This document shows positions 1 through 8,296 of a stretch of DNA of 12,874 nt, one piece after another (positions within the stretch are counted from its first letter, which is position 1; every line of letters starts with the position of its first letter). The DNA comes from an uncultured Eubacteriales bacterium. Its GTDB lineage: Bacteria > Bacillota > Clostridia > Monoglobales > Monoglobaceae. The notes under the pieces were generated by a model. That model saw nothing but the letters and a program-made list of their open reading frames with translations. It did not search any database and was not told the DNA's origin. Both the position numbers and the translations under genes were made by a program. Location of the stretch: the NCBI GenBank assembly GCA_958346135.1, contig CATVQN010000006.1:1-12874 (forward strand), given 5' to 3'.

Positions 1-218
1 GACTTTTTTCGTTCTGCAAGTCTGTTTTCATTTTAATTTGAAACGTATAAAAAAGCAATAGACCTTTGATATATTTGTATTGTTATCATAACCAAGAGAA
101 GAAAAGTATATGAAGTTAAGAAGTGTATATTGAGTTTTCTGTACATAAATGGCATATTTTAAGAAAGAACTTGTAAAATTGCCCTTTATGCAGAGGCTGG
201 GTGGAAGGGAAAAGCGAA

Positions 219-2528
219 ATGCAAATGAAAAAAATACCATGGAATATACGGCGCAAATGGATATTGGGACTTTATGTCTTTTTGGTAGTTCTCATTATTG
301 TGTCGGTAATCATTTATGATTTCAGCAACCGGAAGATCAGCGCAGAAGACAGTATTGAAATATCTCAGCGGTCAGTCATTTCTCAGATGGCGCAGAATAT
401 TGATCTGCGGCTGGCGCATATTGACAAGACGCTCTCTGCCACTGCCGAGCAGCCGGAGGTGCTGTCCTATTTTCAGGGAGAAACTTCGGATGCTGCGGTG
501 GTGGAGCGGGTGAAGTCGGCGATTAAGGGACTAAAAGAGAGCGAGTCCAGCGTGGAGTCGGTCTATTTCTGTTCGCTCAGGTCCGGTACCGTTATTTCTG
601 AGCGCGGCATCTATCCTATGGACGGTTTTTATGATACGGAGTGGATGAATTCAGCGGATCAACTGCTCAGCCGGCGGGAAATCTGGACCACACCTCGAGA
701 GGTTCGGGAGGTGGATACACCGGGAGAACGAAAAAGGGTGGTATCGCTTCTGCGTACCTACCCCCTGATTACCACACCGGAAAAGCTGGATGGGTATGTT
801 GTAATCAATCTCAATGGGGATTTGCTGAATCAAATTGTCGTGAGCACGCTCAAAGGAACGGAATCCAGCTTTTTGATTCTGAATCGGCAGAATGAGGTGT
901 TGTTTAAAAGCCAGAATTACTTCAGCTATGCGGAGCAGGATGTGATTTCGGCAATCGAGAGCAGAGGCGAGGGTGCGACTTTTGTAGACAATGGCGGTCA
1001 GGAAATGATGATACAGTCCATGGAGGCCAGCATGGCGGACTGGACCATTGTTTCGGTGGCGCCTTATACTGATTTGACCGGACGGGTTGATATGTACCGA
1101 ACCTATAATATTTTTATTGGACTGGCTGTCAGCCTGTTCATGATTCTCGCCATTTTGTTTTCAAACAAGTGGATGTATGCGCCCATTGAACGGTTTTTAC
1201 AGCTTATCATGAAAAATTCAGAAAATCGGGAAAACGCAAAGCCCTATGATTTTGATGAGCTGGGAAATATGTTCCTCTATATGCTGGAACAGCAAAAGGA
1301 CATGAAAAAGCAGATTAACAGCAGCATTCCCTATATTAAATATCGAATCATAACCCAGATATTGACTAAACAGCTTACGGATTACAGCCAGCTTGTTCCC
1401 CAGCTGGGAATGATCAAATGTCAGCTCTATCCGTCCAACTATATTGTTTTGCTGACGGATCTGGATAATAAGGATATTCTTGATGTGACTGTATCTGAGG
1501 AGGAAAGCGATGTCTATCTTGCTTCCTTATATAATAAAGCGGAGGAATTGAGCAGTCAGGAATGCCAGGGCTTCTGTGCACAGCTTCCTGATCAAATGTG
1601 TCTGACTCTGCTGAGCTTTGAGGAGGACAATTACCAGAGCAATTCTCTCAAGGCGATTAACATTGCGGAAAGCCTTGGAAGTTTCATGGATAAGTATTAT
1701 GGCATTACTGTGACTACGGCTATCGGTGATTACTATACCAGTTTTGCGAAAATTGCGGATTCTTACCAGGATGCGCTACGCCTGATTAAGTATAAACCCA
1801 TTATGGGAAATAACAGCATTATTACAACGGATGATGTTCAAGTAAAATCTGAGGTCAATATGCAGAGGGTCAATACGGAGGTGGAAAAGCTTTTACGTGC
1901 TTTTGAATCCATGAACAAGCGGCAGACCTTTACACTTTTGGACAGCGCCTTTCAGGCTATGAAAGAAGAACGTTTTCCTTCCGATGCAATGATTGGAGTT
2001 GGAATGCAGATTGTCCGCTCCTGTATGATGGTCTACAGCGGACAGGAACTGGAGTTGAACGACGGCGCGTACCAAAGCATCTATCTCTCTCTGAACCAGC
2101 TGGACACTGCTGAGGAGATGGAGGAATTCATATCTCATCTTTTGAATGAGATGCTGGAAGAGATGCTCGATCGCAGCCGGGACAAGAGCTCGGACGAGCT
2201 GATTGCCAAGATTGTTGACTACGTGGATCGCTCTTATGCAGAATATAATATGTCCCTGAATCTTTTGTCCGATAAATTTGGTCTGAGCATCCCGTATCTG
2301 AGTAAGATTTTTAAAGCCTATACGCACAAGACCTTTACGGATTATCTGATTGAAATCCGGATAAAAAAAGCTGCGGAGTTTTTGGTTACTACCAATAAAA
2401 AGGTAGGGGAGATTTCGGAAATGGTGGGGTATCCTAACCCATCCAGTTTTATTCGTATCTTTAAAAAATACTATTTCATGACGCCGATTGACTATCGCAA
2501 CCGACATAAGGCGGCACAGGCTGAGTGA
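219..2528 (+). CDS. Membrane-bound AraC-family transcriptional regulator (two TM segments, extracellular sensor, C-terminal HTH)
   Basis: One-component regulator: an outside sensor region linked through the membrane to a DNA-binding domain. Counting from ATG 219 (769 residues), a basic N-terminus precedes a hydrophobic segment at about 14-34. An extracytoplasmic region (about 35-294, Cache-like by position and size) follows, then a second hydrophobic segment at about 297-315, a long cytoplasmic linker, and an AraC-type double helix-turn-helix in the last 100 residues. That domain shows the family pattern LSDKFGLSIPYLSKIFK, then ISEMVGYPNPSSFIRIFKKY and a final TPIDYR. I prefer ATG 219 because GAAGGGA lies about 8 bases upstream; GTG 201 in the same frame would add six residues. 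There is no receiver domain, so it is not a two-component response regulator. It lies just upstream of the GH88/PL8 pair and is the likely regulator of that pair (inference). Its ligand is unknown. Confidence 0.9.
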   Translation: MQMKKIPWNIRRKWILGLYVFLVVLIIVSVIIYDFSNRKISAEDSIEISQRSVISQMAQNIDLRLAHIDKTLSATAEQPEVLSYFQGETSDAAVVERVKSAIKGLKESESSVESVYFCSLRSGTVISERGIYPMDGFYDTEWMNSADQLLSRREIWTTPREVREVDTPGERKRVVSLLRTYPLITTPEKLDGYVVINLNGDLLNQIVVSTLKGTESSFLILNRQNEVLFKSQNYFSYAEQDVISAIESRGEGATFVDNGGQEMMIQSMEASMADWTIVSVAPYTDLTGRVDMYRTYNIFIGLAVSLFMILAILFSNKWMYAPIERFLQLIMKNSENRENAKPYDFDELGNMFLYMLEQQKDMKKQINSSIPYIKYRIITQILTKQLTDYSQLVPQLGMIKCQLYPSNYIVLLTDLDNKDILDVTVSEEESDVYLASLYNKAEELSSQECQGFCAQLPDQMCLTLLSFEEDNYQSNSLKAINIAESLGSFMDKYYGITVTTAIGDYYTSFAKIADSYQDALRLIKYKPIMGNNSIITTDDVQVKSEVNMQRVNTEVEKLLRAFESMNKRQTFTLLDSAFQAMKEERFPSDAMIGVGMQIVRSCMMVYSGQELELNDGAYQSIYLSLNQLDTAEEMEEFISHLLNEMLEEMLDRSRDKSSDELIAKIVDYVDRSYAEYNMSLNLLSDKFGLSIPYLSKIFKAYTHKTFTDYLIEIRIKKAAEFLVTTNKKVGEISEMVGYPNPSSFIRIFKKYYFMTPIDYRNRHKAAQAE

Positions 2529-2580
2529 AGTGTATCATACTTTATCCGCCGTCATGATCCGGACATTGTAAATACTTTTA

Positions 2581-2617
2581 AAAAACGGTTCTCCAAAATT
2601 TGGAGGACCGTTTTTTT
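2581..2617 (+). terminator. Rho-independent terminator after the AraC-family regulator
   Basis: A 14-base arm at 2581-2594 (AAAAACGGTTCTCC) pairs with 2602-2615 around a 7-base loop, with one T-G wobble. A run of seven T residues (2611-2617) closes it. It lies 53 bases after the regulator stop codon, so the regulator and the downstream hydrolase/lyase genes are probably separate transcription units. The A-rich left arm means it could also work on the minus strand, but no minus-strand gene is seen. Confidence 0.88.
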
Positions 2618-2716
2618 GGCGGCCAGAGCAAAAGGAAAGTGAAAATATACTTTTCTTAACCTGATATACACTTGTTCTTCTGCATAACATATCGCAACAA
2701 CCTGAATAATGGGGCA

Positions 2717-2745
2717 TTGCCTTTTTGAAAGGCGGCGTATACAAT
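2717..2745 (+). promoter_or_regulatory. SigA-type promoter for the GH88/PL8 operon, with an overlapping palindrome
   Basis: TTGCCT (2717-2722, 4/6 to TTGACA), a 17-base spacer, then TACAAT (2740-2745, 5/6 to TATAAT). This places transcription start near 2752 and leaves a leader of about 35 bases. A perfect inverted repeat GCCTTT-TTG-AAAGGC (2719-2733) overlaps the -35 box and most of the spacer, where a repressor or activator would be well placed. Which protein binds there is unknown; AraC proteins more often bind direct repeats, so the upstream regulator need not be the one. Confidence 0.6.
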
Positions 2746-2785
2746 TAAAATATAAAGCTATGTAAGAAAAGGAGAAGATCATTTT

Positions 2786-3972
2786 ATGGATTGGAACGCC
2801 CAGGAGTTAAAGGAAAAGTGGAAAAAAGACTATACATACGACCGGGAGCTCTGTGAGACGTCTCTGGCGTACTGTGTAGAAAGAATTAAAAAAATATGCA
2901 GGTGCTGGCCTATGCCTGCCCTTCTGAAACTGCGCCCGGAGGAAAATACAACGTCATTGATAACATTACATGGACCACGGGGTTCTGGCCGGGTATGCTT
3001 TGGGCTGCCTATGGTGTCGCGAAGGACAAGACCTTCTTGTATGGTGGAAAGCTGCAGACTAAGCTGTTTCAGAAGCGTTTGGAGGATGACCATGTTCTGC
3101 AGCATCACGATATCGGTTTTCTGTATACTCTGTCCACGGTGGCAGATTATGTCATGACCGGCAGCGAGGAGGCGCGGCAGCTGGGAATCCGCGCGGCACA
3201 CCGGCTGATGAAGATGTACCGACCGGGACCCGGTATCATTCAGCGTGGCGGTAATCTGGAAGATCTTACCGACAGATTTACTGGGGTGTTTATTGTGGAC
3301 TGTATGCTGAATATTCCACTTTTGTTCTGGACGTCAGAGCAGACAGGAGACCGGAGCTTTTATGATGCGGCCTACCGCCATGCGAAGAATACGATCCATA
3401 CCCTCATCCGCCCGTACGGCGCCGTTGTTCACAGCGGAGTTGCGGATGTGGTTCGGGGTACCATGGTAGCCGACTCTTCGCTGTCTCAGGGCAAGGGCGG
3501 AGATGATGCGGCTTGGGGTCGGGGCCAGGCCTGGGCGGTGTACGGATTGCCGCTGGCCTATAGTTATACCAAGGATCCTGAATTTCTGGAGGCGGCTAAG
3601 GTGGTAACCAATTATTTTCTGAACCGCCTGCCCTCTGACAATATTGCTAACTGGGATCTTTATTATGCGCAGGACGATGTACAGCGGGATACCTCGGCGG
3701 CTTCCATTGCGGTCTGCGGCCTGCTGGAAATGTCGGATATTCTGCCCATTACTGACCCATATAAGGAGATTTACCGGAATGCAGCACTGCGGATTTTAGA
3801 TTCCCTGTCCAGGAACTACCGCACCCAGGCTGATCAGAATACCATGGGCCTTCTGGAGGCTGGGGTATATCAGATGTCCGGCAAGGGTGTAAATGAGCCC
3901 ACCATCTGGGGCGACTATTTTTATATGGAGGCGCTTTGGAGGCTGCATGGCAGTTTCCGGAGATTCTGGTAA
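2786..3972 (+). CDS. GH88 unsaturated glucuronyl hydrolase (UGL), with an apparent -1 frameshift near 2888-2894
   Basis: Family 88 enzymes hydrolyse the 4,5-unsaturated uronic acid at the non-reducing end of oligosaccharides made by polysaccharide lyases. The first 36 residues run from ATG 2786 (AAGGAG about 11 bases upstream). The rest is in the -1 frame, continuous from about 2896 to the stop at 3972. One extra A in the A7 run (2888-2894) would join them into a protein of about 395 residues, a normal GH88 length. In the joined numbering, family motifs include DNITWTTGFWPGMLW, HHDIGFLY (Asp109), IVDCMLNIPLLFW (Asp172) and WGRGQAWAVYG. The spacing of Asp109 and Asp172 matches the catalytic Asp pair of Bacillus UGL (as I recall, 88 and 149) within two residues. 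No signal peptide, so cytoplasmic. It lies 45 bases upstream of the PL8 gene, its expected partner. Translation from ATG 2896 alone would lack the N-terminal helix and has no good ribosome binding site. Exact disaccharide preference cannot be read from sequence. Confidence 0.88.
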
Positions 3973-4017
3973 AAGCACCGGAACTGCCTTAGGGCAGAGT
4001 ACAAAGGAGTAAAAGCA

Positions 4018-7000
4018 ATGGCAAAACGAATAATCTGTTTGCTGACAGCGGTTTTTTTGCTATCCTCTTTCATTCTTCCGGTTTTTGCGTCAGGGGATAC
4101 AGAATACGAGGCTTTGACCCAGCGTTGGCTGACCCGCTTGACCGGCGGGAATATCAGCCAATCAGGCGTGGTATACAATCGGTATATTCGACCCAAGGTG
4201 GACTCCATTTCCAAGCAGGGAAAGAAATGGGCGGACAGCCTGAACGATGTGCCGGAAGAAAATCGGGATTACCTGTGGTCAGGCTATGTCATGGGCGATA
4301 CCAATAACGAATATACCAGGCATGCCAGAAATATGTCCCAGAGTATGCAGGGAATTGAGGCGATGGCGTTGGTCTACCGGGTAAAGAGTACGGAATTGTA
4401 CGGAAACCGAGAAGTCAGGGATAAAATTATCAGTGCGCTTACGTTTATGTACCGTTATAAATATAACGAAAATACGCCGCGAACCAATCGTCAGCTCAAA
4501 CCGGCCAATCCCAACGAAAATTGGTATGAATGGGAGATCAGAGCGCCCGAGGCACTGGTGAACATCATGATTCTTATGAAGGATGAACTGGATGCCGAAT
4601 TGATGTCCGGTTTGATGAAGGGAATTCTGAAGCAGGTGCCTTCCATTGGTGCATCGGCGACCGGTGCCAACCGCCTGGATATGTGCCTGACATATATCGT
4701 AGCAGGTGTTGCTCTGGAAGATGGAGCGCGGATCCAGGAAGGAATCGATGCGTTGGACGCAGAGCTGTCTTACCATACGGCGGATGACGGGTTTTATGAG
4801 GATGGTTCTTTTATACAGCATCATAACTATCCCTATAACGGAGCGTATGGTTCGTCTGGGTTGTCCAGTATTGCGGATATTCTCTATCTTTTAGAGGGCA
4901 GCAGCTTTATGACCCAAAATCCGGAGTTGGAGCATGTATACCGCTGGGTCTATGATTCCTTTGATCCTTGGTTGTACGAGGGTCGGTTCATGGATTCCGT
5001 ACGGGGCCGGAGTATCTCTCGAGAGACGGATACAGGCTATGGCTTTTTAGAGCCGCTTGTAATTCTGAGCCAGACTGCACCAGCGGAGGAGCGAGCCTAT
5101 TATAGTACTATGATAAAGCGTATGGCCACCAACAGGAAGAATGTGGATCCCTACAATGGTATATCAATTTTGGGAATCGTCTGCCTGTACGAGATATTAA
5201 ATGACAGCGGCGTGACGTCACAGCCCGATCGCAGCTTGTACAAAAATTTTGGGGCCATAGATCGAAGCGTAATGCACCGGCCGGGTTTTGCCTTTAATGT
5301 GAGCATGTATTCGGATCGGATTCGAAACTTTGAAAGTATCAATGGTGAAAATTTAAAGGGGTGGTTTACCGCCTCTGGCGCAACCTATCTTTACAATGAC
5401 GACCTGAATCAGTATCTGGAGGATTACTGGGCAACAGTAGATAAACAGCGGATTTCAGGAACCACTGTTTTGAAAAACAGCAGTGAAGAAAACGCCGCCT
5501 TTGGCGATGCATTTGCGGGCGGCGTGGAAATGGATGGACTCTATGGGGTCAATGCCATGCAGTATCGGGCGCCTAAAACAAAGGACGGTGCGGAAGGCGG
5601 ACTGGAGGCGAAGAAGGCATGGTTTGTGCTGGATGACAGCATTGTCTGTCTGGGGGCAGACATCAATGCCTCGATAGAAGATGCAGAGGCAGAAACCATT
5701 GTTGATAATCGTAAAGTTGATGACCTTGACAACCGATTAACAGTGGATGGTGTTCCGATGAGCGATGCGCAAACGAAAGAATTTCAAAATCCAACCTGGG
5801 CGCATTTGCAAGGCAATGAACCGGACACGGTACAGACCCATTCCACGGATATTGGTTATTATTTTCCGAAAGGCGGTACGCTGACAGCAAAGCTTGAGAC
5901 GCGTACAGATACTTGGCGGAGCATTACAAACAACGGAAAGACCGATGTGCGGACAAAGAGCTATACATCACTGGCGTTTTCCCATGGTGTCAAACCGTCG
6001 GAGGAAAAATATGCGTATGCCATTCTGCCGTGCAAAACGGAGGCAGAGATGGCGGCGTTTGCTCAAAAGCCGGGATTTACAATCCTATCAAACACTGGGG
6101 CACTTCAGGCGGTGAGAAAGGACGATAGCGGTATGGTTGGCGCAGTTATCTGGGAGTCCGGGCAGGAGATTGAGGGGATTACCGGTCACCAGCCTGCTTT
6201 GTTGATGCAGAAGGAGGAGGACGGTATTCTCAGCCTGTCCGTCAGCAATCCGACCCAGACGGACAGCGTACTGCGTTTTACGCTGAATCGTGAGATGTCA
6301 GGGATTCTTTCGGCTGATCCGGGGGTAACCGTGATTTTGGAAGCGGGGACAACTCAAATCATAGTGGACACCACCGGGGCGCTGGGACGGACATTTCATG
6401 TCAGCCTGAGTCAAAAGGCGATCTCCGCAGCGCCGGCGCCGCCGGCATCGCTCAGTGCGGTTTCGCTCTCACCTACCGGTGTGTGCATACAGTGGAAGGC
6501 AGAACCGTCCGGACAGTATTTTTTGATTTATTCTATAAATCGTGAGAACGGCTATCTCCCTGTCCCGGAGTTTGACGGAAGTGAGACAACATATCTGCAC
6601 CGGGGACTGGAACCGGGACAAACCTATTACTATAAGGTGGCGGTCGCCAATCTAAATGGTGTATCAGCCTACTCGGAGCCTGTAGCTGTGACGCTTCCTG
6701 ACGCAGAGAAGGCGGTGCCGGTAACCGACATTTATGATGATTTTGAAAGCTATATGGCGGGGCCTTTGATTTATCAAAATAACTGGCAGGTCAAACTGGG
6801 AACTGCGCCGGGAAACCGCGCCGAGGTGGTGGAGAACACAGATGGCGAAAAAAGGCTGTATCTCGAATCGGCCATAAAAAAGGAAACCGCAGAGGCCAAG
6901 GCGGAGGTTGGAAAACAGCTGGTGCCGCTGACAGAGGTGGTAATGGTGGAAGGAGATTTCCAAATACCGGATACCGGATGGAAAAATCTGGTCCTACTCT

Positions 7001-7668
7001 ACGGTGAAAATACGGTAGCGGTACAGATTTATTCTAATAATGGAAGTCTTTGGACTTACAGCGGACCAATTTGGAGCGATAAAGGCGAATTTAGGGAACT
7101 TAAACTATCCCCGGATCAGTCTTATCATGTGAAGGTAGTTTTAGATGTGAAAAGTAACATTTTTTCGGTATTTGTTGACGGAAAACTTTTGGAATTTCCA
7201 AAGGGGACGGAGACGCTGACTGAGATTCCGACCCGGAATAAGGTGAAGCAGGTGGACAAGTATTTGTGCAATATGGACAGCACAGTCGGAAAGCTATATG
7301 TGGATAATCTGACTGTCACAGGCAATGCTCTGAAAATTACGGATGCGGATGATAGAATTGTAACCGGTCCTCTAAGCTCCGGCAATACATATACAGTTCA
7401 TATGCACTATCAGAACCGGCAGAATGTTCCCCAAAAGATACAAGGGCTTCTGTCCTGCCAGGGTATCGTCGGTGCTTCCTATACGCTGGATGTGGGCGAA
7501 AAGACCGTGCAGGCGGGAGAAGGTGCTTGGCTGGAACGTGCATTCACAGTTCCGCAGACTTTTCCGGGTGGAGTGCGGAAAATGACTGCATATTTTTGGG
7601 AGAATTTGGATGCCATGCGCCCTTTGGCGCCTGCAATGGAGATGGTCTTAGCTAAAGAAAAAACGTGA
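4018..7668 (+). CDS. Secreted family 8 polysaccharide lyase (hyaluronate/chondroitin/xanthan lyase type) with FN3 and C-terminal beta domains
   Basis: Cleaves uronic-acid-containing polysaccharide by beta-elimination, giving the unsaturated products that GH88 hydrolyses. Start ATG 4018 follows AAAGGAG. A signal peptide covers residues 1-24 (VFA|SG). The alpha/alpha toroid (about 27-400) has NWYEWEI (168-174), TGANRLD with Asn218, FIQHHNYPYNGAYG with His268 and Tyr277, and VRGRSISR with Arg331 and Arg335. Spacing Asn+50=His, His+9=Tyr, His+63 and +67=Arg equals that of the pneumococcal hyaluronate lyase residues as I recall them (N349, H399, Y408, R462, R466). The central beta domain (about 410-670) starts with the family stretch around NGENLKGWFTASGATYLYN, followed by the C-terminal lyase domain (about 680-795). 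A fibronectin type III-like domain (about 804-895), a LamG/ConA-like beta domain (about 905-1105, ending VDNLTVTG) and a final Ig-like region follow. No SLH or LPXTG anchor is present, so it is probably released or held by its accessory domains. Polymer specificity is not determined. Confidence 0.93.
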   Translation: MAKRIICLLTAVFLLSSFILPVFASGDTEYEALTQRWLTRLTGGNISQSGVVYNRYIRPKVDSISKQGKKWADSLNDVPEENRDYLWSGYVMGDTNNEYTRHARNMSQSMQGIEAMALVYRVKSTELYGNREVRDKIISALTFMYRYKYNENTPRTNRQLKPANPNENWYEWEIRAPEALVNIMILMKDELDAELMSGLMKGILKQVPSIGASATGANRLDMCLTYIVAGVALEDGARIQEGIDALDAELSYHTADDGFYEDGSFIQHHNYPYNGAYGSSGLSSIADILYLLEGSSFMTQNPELEHVYRWVYDSFDPWLYEGRFMDSVRGRSISRETDTGYGFLEPLVILSQTAPAEERAYYSTMIKRMATNRKNVDPYNGISILGIVCLYEILNDSGVTSQPDRSLYKNFGAIDRSVMHRPGFAFNVSMYSDRIRNFESINGENLKGWFTASGATYLYNDDLNQYLEDYWATVDKQRISGTTVLKNSSEENAAFGDAFAGGVEMDGLYGVNAMQYRAPKTKDGAEGGLEAKKAWFVLDDSIVCLGADINASIEDAEAETIVDNRKVDDLDNRLTVDGVPMSDAQTKEFQNPTWAHLQGNEPDTVQTHSTDIGYYFPKGGTLTAKLETRTDTWRSITNNGKTDVRTKSYTSLAFSHGVKPSEEKYAYAILPCKTEAEMAAFAQKPGFTILSNTGALQAVRKDDSGMVGAVIWESGQEIEGITGHQPALLMQKEEDGILSLSVSNPTQTDSVLRFTLNREMSGILSADPGVTVILEAGTTQIIVDTTGALGRTFHVSLSQKAISAAPAPPASLSAVSLSPTGVCIQWKAEPSGQYFLIYSINRENGYLPVPEFDGSETTYLHRGLEPGQTYYYKVAVANLNGVSAYSEPVAVTLPDAEKAVPVTDIYDDFESYMAGPLIYQNNWQVKLGTAPGNRAEVVENTDGEKRLYLESAIKKETAEAKAEVGKQLVPLTEVVMVEGDFQIPDTGWKNLVLLYGENTVAVQIYSNNGSLWTYSGPIWSDKGEFRELKLSPDQSYHVKVVLDVKSNIFSVFVDGKLLEFPKGTETLTEIPTRNKVKQVDKYLCNMDSTVGKLYVDNLTVTGNALKITDADDRIVTGPLSSGNTYTVHMHYQNRQNVPQKIQGLLSCQGIVGASYTLDVGEKTVQAGEGAWLERAFTVPQTFPGGVRKMTAYFWENLDAMRPLAPAMEMVLAKEKT

Positions 7669-7699
7669 TTCGTATGCCGGCGGCCAAAGGAGCGGATAT

Positions 7700-7762
7700 A
7701 TGCCGAAAAATGTGCATTTCTTATCCAAATTGACATTTGTTAACCTGATTAAACGCCGATAA
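7700..7762 (+). other. 20-codon ORF with a strong ribosome binding site, in frame with the SLH fragment but closed by TAA
   Basis: ATG 7700 sits 7 bases after AAAGGAG (7686-7692). It encodes 20 residues (MPKNVHFLSKLTFVNLIKRR) and ends at TAA 7760-7762, directly before and in the same frame as the SLH remnant. It may be the start of a former gene, a short leader peptide, or chance. The peptide is basic with a short hydrophobic stretch but is not a convincing signal peptide. Confidence 0.3.
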
Positions 7763-7765
7763 TAT
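7737..7765 (+). promoter_or_regulatory. Candidate promoter for the SLH fragment and the SLH protein gene
   Basis: TTGTTA (7737-7742), 17-base spacer, TAATAT (7760-7765); each box matches consensus 4/6. A perfect TTGACA at 7730-7735 is present but lies 22-24 bases from any usable -10. Because there is no terminator after the lyase gene, read-through from the upstream operon is also possible. Confidence 0.35.
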
Positions 7766-8269
7766 GGTTATATTAAAACCCTGACCGATCAAAAAGTTGT
7801 AAGCGGAAGTGGTGACGGATATTTCTATCCGGAGAACAGCATTACTCGTGAGGAATTTTTGAAGATGATTCTGGCTGCTGCCAATATCGAGGGTTCCAGT
7901 GAGCCGGTGGCTTTCCGGGATGTTGATGCAAATGCATGGTATGCCCCTTATGTTTCCACCGCATACCGGTTGGGAATTGTCAAGGGTATGGATGAGACCA
8001 GATTTGGAATCGGCGAGAAAATTCAGAGACAGGATATGGCCGTGATGGCGGATCGTATGCTGAAGCTGATGGAGGTTGAGGTAGAAGGTGCTGCACTGGG
8101 TTACAATGACAAGGCGGAAATTGCCGATTACGCAGTAGCGTCAGTGGAGAACCTGGCGGCGCTTCAGATTATGAACGGGGATGAAAATCAGAATTTCCTG
8201 CCCCGGATCAGTGCGACTCGCGCAGAATCTGCAAAGATCGTTTGCGTTATGTCGGAATTGGCTAAATAA
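7763..8269 (+). pseudogene. 5'-truncated S-layer homology (SLH) domain protein, C-terminal SLH triplet only
   Basis: SLH domains bind pyruvylated secondary cell-wall polymer and hold proteins on the surface of Gram-positive cells. The frame opens right after TAA 7760-7762, and SLH-like sequence begins at once (YGYIKTLTDQKVVSGSGDGY, then FYPENSITREEFLKMIL). The first domain thus lacks its opening F-x-D-V...W portion, and there is no signal peptide. Two complete SLH domains follow: FRDVDANAWYAPYV through ADRMLKLME, and YNDKAEIADYAV through the C-terminal MSELAK. The usual arrangement of three SLH units at the C-terminus of a large surface enzyme suggests this is the tail of a gene whose front was deleted. 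TTG 7859 or ATG 7865, with GAGGA at 7850-7854, could start a peptide of about 136 residues. Without a signal peptide it would not reach the surface. The gene lies 27 bases upstream of the intact SLH gene. Confidence 0.75.
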
Positions 8270-8296
8270 GCGGAATAATCAGAGGAGGAAAAGAAT

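Noticed and set aside
1..200. Possible promoter for the regulator in the A/T-rich leader, for example TTGAGT with TATTTT
   Set aside because: Spacing is 19 bases and both boxes are weak; several equally poor pairs exist, so no site is called. Nothing else was recognised in this stretch.
1893..2507. 204-codon open frame on the minus strand inside the AraC-family regulator
   Set aside because: It lies wholly opposite a gene with clear family motifs, has no recognisable protein features and is best explained as an antisense shadow.
2786..3157. 123-codon frame from ATG 2786 taken as a separate gene
   Set aside because: Only its first 36 residues look like protein from this family. The rest is an out-of-frame reading of the GH88 gene, so it was merged with the downstream frame.
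2656..7749. Shared TTAACCTGAT upstream of the GH88 gene (2656-2665) and upstream of the SLH fragment (7740-7749)
   Set aside because: Ten-base matches are common by chance, and the positions relative to the promoters differ. No symmetry supports an operator.
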